Assembly: GCA_903822595.1 (NCBI GenBank)
Contig: CAIJPS010000066.1
Location: 1-32,751 of the forward strand
Length of the DNA stretch: 32,751 bases
Direction: 5' to 3'
Source: an uncultured Chlorobiaceae bacterium
GTDB taxonomy: Bacteria; Bacteroidota; Chlorobiia; Chlorobiales; Chlorobiaceae
The position numbers and the translations under genes were made by a program. Within the stretch, counting starts at the first letter, position 1. Every line of letters starts with the position of its first letter. Under the pieces are notes generated by a model, which was not told the DNA's origin, searched no databases, and saw only the letters and a program-made list of their open reading frames with translations. Shown here piece after piece: positions 26,130 to 32,751 of the stretch.

Positions 26130-27557
26130 TTATGGTACCGGAGGTGATCTATACCCTGTCCGTTCCCTGTAACCATAAACAAGCTTTTTCCGTACCAGCA
26201 GATCAAACATTCCCATAAGCCGGCAGAGAACATGAAATTGATGAAAGCCGAAATGCTCAATAAATCCGGCCGACAACATGCGGATGATATCGCGGGTTTT
26301 TTCCTGCCGCATTCTGGTCGTTGCCTGCAGCAGCACTGCGCAAATTGAAACAAGCGTGCCGAGCAGAACTCCGAAAATAAAGAGCAGCATCAGGATAGCC
26401 GGACTGTCTATCCTGAAGAACAATACCACGATCGCTATGATGTATGCTCCAGCCTCAACCACTGCCGACATCGCCTCAAAAATGAAGTAAAAAGGGATAC
26501 CAAACATTCCGGCCATCCCGTAACGGCGATTAAATGCCATATCGCGGTTCCATATCAGCGACTGGAGAATGGCCCGCTGCCAGAAATTGCGTTGTGAACA
26601 GAAGGCTTTAAGGGTTTCGGGTACCTGACTGTAACATCCGGGATCCGGGATATAGGTAATCTCAAAATCCCGCGCCTCTTTATGCTCATGGATGTAACGG
26701 TGAAGTGAAACCGTCAGTTCAAAATCGTCAACCACTGCATTTACGTTTGCCCCGCCAACGGCAATAAAAACCTCCTTTCTGATAATCGTAAAGGCACCCG
26801 ACATGCAGAGCATGCTCTTCAGTCGGGTGAGCCCCAGTCGGGCCCACTGGAATGAGCGGAGATATTCAACCGCCTGAAAGAGAGGGAGCCAGTGGTCGGG
26901 CAGATTGCGCTTGATGATTCGCCCGTTTTCGACGATAAGCCCATTTGAGGGACGTATGATTGCCGCCGCAGCCACTACGTTGCGGTTATAGAGAAAGGGG
27001 CGGATCATATAGAGCAGGGCATCCTCTTCAAGCACACAATCGGCATCGATCTGGCAGATTATCGGATAGCGTGCGTGGTCAACTCCGGAATTATTTGCAT
27101 CGGCTCGACGACCGTTCTCCTTGTCTACAACAATCAGGTTCTTGTGAACTGCCGAGTGGTAAACCGCGCGAACGGGTTTTGTCTGGAGCTGTTTCCTGAA
27201 TACCTTGTCGAGAGGCACCAGTTGAAAGTTCTCTATCAGGAGTTTCAGTGTTCCATCCTCGGAGCCATCATTGACAACAATAACCTCAAACTGCGGATAA
27301 CGGAGCTGCAAGACATTGAGCAGGGTGTTGACTATAACCTTCTCTTCGTTATAGGCCGAAATAACAATCGAGACGGGTGGCGTCAAAGGTGACTGGCTGA
27401 TACGTGCGAATTCGTGAAACTGAATCCCCTGGTGGTAGTGTTTTTGCTCCATGGCACCGAGCAGAATGAGCAAAAAATAGATGCCATGCATCATCAGATA
27501 ATAGATCAGGATCATCCAGATAAGGATATCCAGGACGGCCATCAGATCCGGGCTCAT
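26130..27557 (-). CDS. Processive family 2 glycosyltransferase, inner-membrane polysaccharide synthase
   Basis: 475 aa. N-terminal helix (about 8-34), then a GT2 catalytic domain: PVSIVISAYNEEKVIVNTLL, VIVVNDGSEDGT, CQIDADCVLEEDAL (DxD metal site), GANVNAVVDDFELTVSL (catalytic Asp region) and CSQRNFWQRAI, the Q-x-x-x-W acceptor motif of processive synthases such as PgaC, NodC and BcsA. At least three C-terminal helices (about 345-420) should form the secretion pore. No PilZ domain is present. The start overlaps the HEAT gene stop by 4 bp, so it is the last gene of a coupled epimerase-HEAT-synthase set. Polymer identity cannot be told. Confidence 0.88.
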   Translation of the reverse strand: MSPDLMAVLDILIWMILIYYLMMHGIYFLLILLGAMEQKHYHQGIQFHEFARISQSPLTPPVSIVISAYNEEKVIVNTLLNVLQLRYPQFEVIVVNDGSEDGTLKLLIENFQLVPLDKVFRKQLQTKPVRAVYHSAVHKNLIVVDKENGRRADANNSGVDHARYPIICQIDADCVLEEDALLYMIRPFLYNRNVVAAAAIIRPSNGLIVENGRIIKRNLPDHWLPLFQAVEYLRSFQWARLGLTRLKSMLCMSGAFTIIRKEVFIAVGGANVNAVVDDFELTVSLHRYIHEHKEARDFEITYIPDPGCYSQVPETLKAFCSQRNFWQRAILQSLIWNRDMAFNRRYGMAGMFGIPFYFIFEAMSAVVEAGAYIIAIVVLFFRIDSPAILMLLFIFGVLLGTLVSICAVLLQATTRMRQEKTRDIIRMLSAGFIEHFGFHQFHVLCRLMGMFDLLVRKKLVYGYRERTGYRSPPVP

Positions 27558-28639
27558 GGTTGCGGAGTTCCCATACAGATTTTTAAAAGCCCATACTCCT
27601 GCAAGACCAGCAGACTCACTTCAGCAGCAAACCGGTCTTCATGAGTAAGGGCATTTTTCAAGGCGGCAACTCCCTTTTGGCCCAGTTCAGCCAGCGAGTT
27701 GGCTGAGTTATAACGAACCCACCAAGTCGAATCGCCAAGAGCACCCAACAACGAAGCAATTGCGCGATCAGCTTTCAACAGCCCCAATGCGTGGGCCGAA
27801 GCCGCCCTGACCTCCCAGGCAGTGTCGTGCATGGAGTCACACAAGGGGGTGACTGCTTCGCTCCCTCCAATATTGCCAAGGGCTTTTGCACTTTGTATGC
27901 GAAGCTCTTTTTCAGGATTGGAGAGATAGCTAAGCAGGAGGGGAATGGCCTGACGTGCTCGCTGCAGCCCGAGTGCACCGATAACAAACACCTTGCAGCT
28001 ATCCTTTGACAAGGGTTGCGTAAGGTAGTGTAAAAGAGTCGGAACAGCTTCACTTCCCATCTCGTAGATGATCTCAATTGTCCGTTCAGCAGGCCATACA
28101 GCCGGTGCAGAGAGATGTTCAAGAATGGGAACCGTGGCCTCAATGGCCTTTATCTTTGCCAATGAATGGGCGGCTGAAAACCTGACCATCAGCACCTTGT
28201 CTTCAAGCGCATGAAGCAGTGGTGGAATAATAACATGATTGATTGCCATATAGGGCAGATAGGTTGCTGCCCGCTGACGCCTCCGCCAGCTTCTTGAGTG
28301 CGAAAGCCGCCGGAGTTCCCGTTGCACCAGAAAATGCGTTCCCGTTGTCTCAAAAATATTACGCAGCTTCTTTCGTGCAGCCTCTCCCATCTCTTCGGCA
28401 AGCTGGGCCACAAGCCCAACAAGAAACCTCTCTTCACCATGAGGGGTACTGAACGACGACACATGGATCTCTCCCCTGAGATAGCCCTGAAAAGCTTCTC
28501 GCAAGGTTGAACGAACTTTTTTAGCCAGAGCCTCCCGCCGGATGGCAATATTGTTGAATACGATGACCCGGATCGAAAGGAGAAGGACTATGGCAGTCAA
28601 AAACACAATGGCCTTTGCAAAGAAAAAAAAAACGGTCAT
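27554..28639 (-). CDS. Membrane-anchored HEAT-repeat protein
   Basis: 361 aa. The N-terminus begins with one membrane helix (FFFFAKAIVFLTAIVLLLSI). Residues about 110-350 contain tandem HEAT/PBS-lyase-like repeats of ~31 aa, for example VRFSAAHSLAKIKAIEATVP, LRIQSAKALGNIGGSEAVTP, VRAASAHALGLLKADRAIAS and VRYNSANSLAELGQKGVAAL. Such repeats make protein-binding solenoids. It overlaps by 4 bp both the upstream epimerase and the downstream synthase, so it is probably a cytosolic scaffold for the polysaccharide synthase. A 10-T run lies at the start of the gene, in frame. Confidence 0.85.
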   Translation of the reverse strand: MTVFFFFAKAIVFLTAIVLLLSIRVIVFNNIAIRREALAKKVRSTLREAFQGYLRGEIHVSSFSTPHGEERFLVGLVAQLAEEMGEAARKKLRNIFETTGTHFLVQRELRRLSHSRSWRRRQRAATYLPYMAINHVIIPPLLHALEDKVLMVRFSAAHSLAKIKAIEATVPILEHLSAPAVWPAERTIEIIYEMGSEAVPTLLHYLTQPLSKDSCKVFVIGALGLQRARQAIPLLLSYLSNPEKELRIQSAKALGNIGGSEAVTPLCDSMHDTAWEVRAASAHALGLLKADRAIASLLGALGDSTWWVRYNSANSLAELGQKGVAALKNALTHEDRFAAEVSLLVLQEYGLLKICMGTPQP

Positions 28640-29616
28640 ACAGTCTCAAGCCTCCTCCGTTCCAGAGAGATCAGGTTATCAAGAGTATCCAGCAAGAGCC
28701 ATTTTGGTTCAAATCCGGTCAGTTCATGCAACTTGTCGAGAATCGGCCTTCTGTGGGTAATTTCATCAATTTCCATCCCGTACGCCTCTTTACAGGAGAG
28801 AAATACAAACGGGGAACTGCTCCCGGCCCTTTTCGATACAAGCGCAGCCAGAGCAAGGATAGAGATCTCCTGATCGTTGCCGACATTGACAATCTCTCCA
28901 TTAGCAGCGGGTGATGAGGCTAAAAGCTCCAATGCAACAACCGTATCGCGAACATCACAAAACGAGCGGGTCTGCAATCCGTCGCCATAGATGGTAAGAG
29001 GCTGATTATTGACTGCCTGACGAACAAAAGTCGGCACCACCATGCCGTATTTACCTCTTTGACGAGGGCCTATGGTATTGAATAGACGGGCAATAACAAC
29101 GTTGATTCCAGACTTGTACATGAATGAGTAGGCAAGAAACTCGTCAGCAAGTTTTGTAACGGCATAACACCATCGCAATCTGGCACCTGAACGAAGCACG
29201 ATATCGTCTGTTTCTGAAAACCCGCCTTTTGTATTAAAACCGTATACTTCTGAACTGGAGGCAATGGTGACCTGTGCATCAGGTCGCACCTCTGCAACTG
29301 CCCGAAAGACCCTCTCTGTTGCAGCAATGTTCGTTGCCATAACCGCCCTGGGATCCTCGAGCACCTTTTTAACGCCCACAATTGCAGCCATGTGATAGAT
29401 GCGCTCAACCTGGCTGACCACCTCTTTCAATCGATCCCACAAAAGGATATCTGCCTTGTAAAACTGAAAGGCCGGATTATGGAGGAACGGTTCAATATTT
29501 TTGATCGACCCGGTCGAAAGATTATCGACAATAGAAACACGGTCACCCCGTTCCAGATGATAGGCAACAAGGTGAGAACCGATAAAACCGGCACCACCCG
29601 TGACAAGTACATGCAT
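28636..29616 (-). CDS. NAD-dependent nucleotide-sugar epimerase/dehydratase (extended SDR)
   Basis: 326 aa. The N-terminus MHVLVTGGAGFIGSHLVAY holds the NAD-binding GxxGxxG. VDNLSTGSIKNIEPFL follows, and the active site has CYAVTKLADEF (YxxxK) with Ser/Thr in TIASSSEVYG. NTIGPRQRGKYGMVVPTFVRQA is typical of UDP-glucose 4-epimerase/UDP-glucuronate decarboxylase relatives. It likely supplies an activated sugar for the synthase encoded two genes downstream. The start has a strong ribosome site AGGAGGTG. Its stop overlaps the HEAT gene by 4 bp. Confidence 0.9.
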   Translation of the reverse strand: MHVLVTGGAGFIGSHLVAYHLERGDRVSIVDNLSTGSIKNIEPFLHNPAFQFYKADILLWDRLKEVVSQVERIYHMAAIVGVKKVLEDPRAVMATNIAATERVFRAVAEVRPDAQVTIASSSEVYGFNTKGGFSETDDIVLRSGARLRWCYAVTKLADEFLAYSFMYKSGINVVIARLFNTIGPRQRGKYGMVVPTFVRQAVNNQPLTIYGDGLQTRSFCDVRDTVVALELLASSPAANGEIVNVGNDQEISILALAALVSKRAGSSSPFVFLSCKEAYGMEIDEITHRRPILDKLHELTGFEPKWLLLDTLDNLISLERRRLETV

Positions 29617-29679
29617 AACACCTCCTGTGTAAGCTGAGAAAAAAATTATAAATCCGACGATGGTACCTCAGGCCACCAA

Positions 29680-31512
29680 TCAGGGTAACTCTCCTGTCGT
29701 TATCATCTTCAAAAACAGGGTAACTATTTCCGGGTCAAAATGTGTTCCGGAAAGCAATTTGATATGCTCAATTACTTCGACTTTTGGCAAACCCTGACGA
29801 TAGGGACGATCAGATTGCAGGGCATCCCATACATCAACAACCGCAAACAGACGTGCAGCCAATGGGATTTCCGTCCCTTTCAATCCGCGGGGATAACCGC
29901 TCCCATCCCATTTTTCATGGTGACAATAGGGTATGTCGAGCGCACAACGCAGGTAGGCGATTGGCGAAAGAAATTCCAGGGCGAAGACAGGATGCTTACG
30001 CATGAGAACCCATTCCTCCTCTGTCAACCCATCACCTTTGAAAAGAATCGTGTCCGGTAGAGCCATTTTGCCAATGTCATGTAAAAGAGCGCCACGACGG
30101 ATATCAACAAGATCGCCATCCGGAATTTCAGCAGCGCGGGCAAGCTTCATGGTCAGCTCTGTTACGCGCCGGGAGTGACCTTCGGTCTCTTCATCTCGCA
30201 AATCAAGTGCATGTGACCAGCCCTCAATCGTTGCATCATAGGCCCGCAACAGCTCCTGATTGGCATGGCGCAAGTTTCTGACTGATTGATCATCTTCAAT
30301 CGCCATAGCCGCCAGCCCTCCCAGGGTATGCAGAAAATCAAGCCAATCAGGGGTTATATGCAATGGTTTTCGTTGAAAAATCTCAAAGAGTCCGATGAGA
30401 TTACTTTTGACAACCAAAGGAATGGCGTAGTACTCAACAAATCCCTCACTTTCGATGAAAGAGGAAGGGAGAAATTCATCACCCGGTTCGGCGAAGTTTG
30501 ATAGATGCAGCTCTTTATGCTCAAGCAACTCCTGCAGTGCTGAACCATGCGTTATTTTCAGTTCTGTGCGTGCAGTTTTTTGTCCCCGAAACCCGCACCC
30601 TGCCTTATAATTAAAGACATGGATAAAGGGATCCATCAAAAAAAAATCAGCAGCGTCAATTTGCAGCTCTGAGCGAGTAAATTCAAGAATGGTTTTAAGC
30701 GAGAGGTAAACATCGGTAGCTCCCCGAATGGCAAGGTCGATTTCCCGCAACGAGCGGATGTGTCGCAACTGATGGAGTACCTCTTCCTCCGCTATTTTAC
30801 GTTCTGTAATATCTATACCTACGCCAAGAAGATAGGGATTGCCATCGATGATCATTCTGCTGCCGGTCATCAGGAATGTCGTGAAATGTGGACCGCCATG
30901 AAGCAGTACCCTTGCTTCAGTGGTTAACTCTTCGTCGAACCGCAAAATCCTTTCTATTTTCTCGGCCATCATCGCCCTGTCATCCGGATGAACGCACTCT
31001 ATGCCAATGATGCCTCCCATTTCGCATTCGGCTTTCTGGACGACTTGATCGCGAACGTAACGATTCCACGCGGTCAACTTCCCATCTGCATCAAGAACAT
31101 AAAAAGCACCGGGAATTGCTTCAATAACCGATTTGCTGAACAGCTTCTCATTTTTCACCAACTGGCCGATATCGGTAATATCCCGGGCGATGATCAACAG
31201 TTGATCAATTTTGCCCTGTGGAGATTGAGAGGGATAAACGCTATAGCGCAAAAATCGTCCACTCCATTCATCGTCCCAGAAAACTGTTTTACTGCTTTGC
31301 AATACCTCTTGCATCACAACCAGCCACTGCTCCGCTGCCTCAGGTAACAACAACCCGTAATATTTTTTCCCCCGGCAGTCCTGCTCACGATTGCTAAATC
31401 CGGAGCAAAACGCGTTATTGGCTTCAAGGATGATACCCTCTCGGTCAACAAGAAATACCGGCTCTGAAAGGGAGGAAAAAAGTGATGAAAATGACAATTC
31501 AGGGTTTTTCAT
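29680..31512 (-). CDS. PAS-PAS-GAF-HD-GYP c-di-GMP phosphodiesterase
   Basis: 610 aa from the ATG at 31512. Two PAS domains (about 8-118 and 125-243), a GAF domain (about 260-400) and an HD-GYP domain (about 415-605). HD-GYP motifs are intact: EGHSRRVTELTMKLAR, LLHDIGKMALPD (HD metal site), CHHEKWDGSGYPRGLKG (HHExxDGxGYPxGL, the GYP signature) and FAVVDVWDALQSDRPYR. It should hydrolyse cyclic di-GMP under control of signals sensed by PAS/GAF; no membrane segment is seen, so it is cytosolic. A TTG-initiated longer frame starts at 31578, but the ATG is preferred. That ATG overlaps the stop of a 13-codon mini-ORF with a perfect ribosome site. Confidence 0.9.
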   Translation of the reverse strand: MKNPELSFSSLFSSLSEPVFLVDREGIILEANNAFCSGFSNREQDCRGKKYYGLLLPEAAEQWLVVMQEVLQSSKTVFWDDEWSGRFLRYSVYPSQSPQGKIDQLLIIARDITDIGQLVKNEKLFSKSVIEAIPGAFYVLDADGKLTAWNRYVRDQVVQKAECEMGGIIGIECVHPDDRAMMAEKIERILRFDEELTTEARVLLHGGPHFTTFLMTGSRMIIDGNPYLLGVGIDITERKIAEEEVLHQLRHIRSLREIDLAIRGATDVYLSLKTILEFTRSELQIDAADFFLMDPFIHVFNYKAGCGFRGQKTARTELKITHGSALQELLEHKELHLSNFAEPGDEFLPSSFIESEGFVEYYAIPLVVKSNLIGLFEIFQRKPLHITPDWLDFLHTLGGLAAMAIEDDQSVRNLRHANQELLRAYDATIEGWSHALDLRDEETEGHSRRVTELTMKLARAAEIPDGDLVDIRRGALLHDIGKMALPDTILFKGDGLTEEEWVLMRKHPVFALEFLSPIAYLRCALDIPYCHHEKWDGSGYPRGLKGTEIPLAARLFAVVDVWDALQSDRPYRQGLPKVEVIEHIKLLSGTHFDPEIVTLFLKMITTGELP

Positions 31513-31550
31513 TTCGCATCCCCGGAGCTGTTGGTTGCATAAAGCAGCAT
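31509..31550 (-). CDS. Possible 13-aa leader peptide coupled to the HD-GYP gene
   Basis: AGGAGG (31557-31562) stands 6 nt before an ATG opening MLLYATNSSGDAK. Its TGA overlaps the ATG of the PAS-GAF-HD-GYP gene as ATGA, the arrangement used for translational coupling. The main gene itself has no equally good ribosome site, so ribosomes may reach it through this peptide. Supported by sequence arrangement only. Confidence 0.45.
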   Translation of the reverse strand: MLLYATNSSGDAK

Positions 31551-31556
31551 AGCGCA

Positions 31557-31562
31557 CCTCCT
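31557..31562 (-). promoter_or_regulatory. Perfect Shine-Dalgarno for the leader ORF of the HD-GYP gene
   Basis: AGGAGG read on the minus strand, 6 nt before the ATG at 31550. It decides that translation here most probably starts at the mini-ORF rather than at the TTG at 31578, which lies upstream of this site. Confidence 0.6.
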
Positions 31563-31584
31563 GATTTTTGAGCGCCAAGAGTGA

Positions 31585-32418
31585 TCACAAGATGATACGA
31601 AGTCCAAGTTGCCCGCCATTGCGTTGGTAATAATCGCCCGCCATTCCATGCCAGTAAGCAGCTACAACCCCGACTCTCTTGACAGGCCAAAAGAGTGCGT
31701 CAAGCTGGAGGAAGTTTGTCTTTATTGATGAAAGGCTGTTTTGGTAAACAACTTCAGGCTCGATACCAAACGCGTATGTCACCCCAAGGCGGCTGTTGCC
31801 AGCAGAGATCCATTGAGCCTGTACTCGGTGAGCCAACTCGCTACGACTATGGTCGATTGAAGAGAGAATGGCGGTATAGGCGATCCGAAGCTCCCCGGCA
31901 TTTTTTTCAACCCCCAGACTCTCGATATTCGTTTTTGCAGACTTGTATTGCCGTTGTTCTGCTCCAAGCGTATAACCAAACCCTTCGGGAAGTTTTCCAT
32001 TCCAAACCAGTCCGAAAGCATTCTTTGCCAGAAAATCCGGGTCGCTGGCGTAACTGCCACCGAGCGTCATGACGCCAATCGGAAAGGGGTAGGCATAGGA
32101 TGCGCCGATAGTCTGGTCTGATAATCCGAATCGATCAACATCTTCACCCTGAACCGTGAGGAGCCCGAAAGCTTTGAGTGGCAAACAGGCCCTGACATAT
32201 TTACTGTTCCAGTCAGGAGCGTGGGTTGTCAGATAATCGGCAGTATAGCCAACCTCAAGGTATGGTGCTGCATCAAAAACTGAAGGTCTTGTTGCCGCAC
32301 TCTCCCCTGCCGCTGCCGGAGTGGATTGCAGCATGGCAGAAATGGCGATTGCTGCTCCCAGGAAGAAAGAAAGCCTTTTTTTAAAGGTTAACACCGGGTT
32401 CACCGTTACATTCTTCAT
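31585..32418 (-). CDS. YaiO-like outer-membrane beta-barrel protein
   Basis: 277 aa from the ATG at 32418 (a TTG at 32430 adds four residues). A signal peptide (FKKRLSFFLGAAIAISAMLQ, cleavage after an AAA-type site) is followed by alternating hydrophobic strands with aromatic girdles, such as YLEVGYTADYLT, GVMTLGGSYA, GFGYTLGAEQRQYK and VGVVAAYWHGMAGDYYQRNG. The final strand GGQLGLRIIL ends at the C-terminus like an outer-membrane barrel. Size and pattern match YaiO-type barrels. It is the first gene of the minus-strand polysaccharide block and may act as outer-membrane exit or anchor for the polymer. The family call is by pattern; no catalytic motif is seen. Confidence 0.7.
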   Translation of the reverse strand: MKNVTVNPVLTFKKRLSFFLGAAIAISAMLQSTPAAAGESAATRPSVFDAAPYLEVGYTADYLTTHAPDWNSKYVRACLPLKAFGLLTVQGEDVDRFGLSDQTIGASYAYPFPIGVMTLGGSYASDPDFLAKNAFGLVWNGKLPEGFGYTLGAEQRQYKSAKTNIESLGVEKNAGELRIAYTAILSSIDHSRSELAHRVQAQWISAGNSRLGVTYAFGIEPEVVYQNSLSSIKTNFLQLDALFWPVKRVGVVAAYWHGMAGDYYQRNGGQLGLRIIL

Positions 32419-32482
32419 AGTTTTCGACAATGAACGTTGTTGGCAATTGATTCTGCAATTAAATTTATTTCTTTATAATGCG

Positions 32483-32751
32483 TCAGTCGAAAGAAAAACT
32501 TTTTTCTTCCAAAACCCGTACACATGCGTCGACCACAGCCGGATCATAAAGAGTTCCACGGCCTTGCCTGATTTCCCCCAATGCGGCATCAATCCCAAGC
32601 TCAGCGCGATAAGGACGACGCGATACCATGGCTTCAATGACGTCTGCCACCGCAATAATTCTCGACTCAAGCGAAATTTCTTCGCCCTTCAGTCCTTGCG
32701 GATATCCGCTACCATCCATCCTCTCATGATGCTGCAAGATTGTAAGAGCAA
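32483..32751 (-). CDS. HD-GYP domain protein (partial, 5' end outside window)
   Basis: Only the C-terminal ~89 residues are present, entering at the right edge. It contains ILQHHERMDGSGYPQGLKG, the HHExxDGxGYPxGL signature of HD-GYP cyclic di-GMP phosphodiesterases. RIIAVADVIEAMVSRRPYR and the family end GTLYDPAVVDACVRVL follow. N-terminal domains are unknown. It is a second HD-GYP enzyme upstream of the YaiO-like gene on the same strand, separated by 64 bp. Confidence 0.9.
   Translation of the reverse strand, partial: ALTILQHHERMDGSGYPQGLKGEEISLESRIIAVADVIEAMVSRRPYRAELGIDAALGEIRQGRGTLYDPAVVDACVRVLEEKSFSFD

Noticed and set aside
26084-26353. 89-aa open frame on the minus strand at the end of the polysaccharide synthase gene
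   Set aside because: It overlaps the synthase coding frame, shows no protein-like pattern and is a shadow frame.
29612-29640. Hairpin ACAC...GTGT around the AGGAGG before the epimerase start, as an RNA thermometer
   Set aside because: The stem is only 4-5 bp and could arise by chance next to a strong ribosome site.
1-32751. CRISPR arrays, tRNA or rRNA genes, insertion sequences with transposase
   Set aside because: I looked on both strands and saw no regular spacer-repeat arrays, cloverleaf-like tRNA sequence, rRNA motifs or transposase ORFs.

Overview
This window looks like a chromosome segment of a green sulfur bacterium (Chlorobiaceae, Chlorobium/Pelodictyon type). That is an inference from gene content and codon style in the flanks: an ArsA/Get3-type ATPase, a MltD-like transglycosylase, TruA, a divergent GH13 protein, a PfkB kinase, a sodium:solute symporter and Maf. 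The flanks have medium GC. By eye the middle is a mosaic: about 8.97-18.3 kb is GC-richer with proteobacterial-looking codon use, and 18.3-23.1 kb is clearly AT-rich. This suggests at least two horizontally acquired blocks.

Layout. 1-8.97 kb: household genes, the first three on the minus strand (ArsA-like partial, LysM transglycosylase, TruA), then plus-strand GH13-like, PfkB, SSS symporter, Maf and a small eRF1-domain-3-like protein. 9.18-18.27 kb: a compact, nearly complete Tad (tight adherence) type IVb pilus operon: flp, cpaB/rcpC, cpaC/rcpA, tadE, tadG, cpaE/tadZ, cpaF/tadA, tadB, tadC and a prepilin peptidase. The 52-aa pilin is easy to miss because it is so short. No tadD is visible. 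18.3-19.1 kb: an isoprenylcysteine-methyltransferase-like gene, followed at once by a degenerate copy of part of the prepilin peptidase gene. 19.5-22.9 kb: a low-GC block with a GT-C-like membrane protein, broken by a frameshift, and a GT2-methyltransferase fusion; imperfect 37-bp direct repeats lie on both sides. 23.1-32.75 kb, all minus strand: an exopolysaccharide and c-di-GMP block. It holds a YaiO-like outer-membrane barrel, a PAS-PAS-GAF-HD-GYP protein, an NAD-sugar epimerase, a HEAT-repeat membrane protein, a processive GT2 synthase and a CHASE3-GAF-PAS-GAF-GGDEF sensor split by a frameshift. A second HD-GYP protein enters at the right edge.

How the genes may work together. The Tad operon supplies a retractable adhesion-pilus machine. 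The right-hand block looks like a polysaccharide synthesis/export cassette (epimerase, inner-membrane synthase, HEAT scaffold, outer-membrane barrel) interleaved with enzymes that make (GGDEF) and degrade (HD-GYP) cyclic di-GMP. Together they suggest a surface-attachment or aggregation region.

The most unusual sequence-level observation is that two genes in the acquired central region, tadB and the GT-C-like gene, are each interrupted at a run of exactly nine A's followed by C. Both need the same -1 shift (or one extra A) to give a full-length protein. Programmed frameshifting, transcriptional slippage, mutation and homopolymer miscalling all remain possible.
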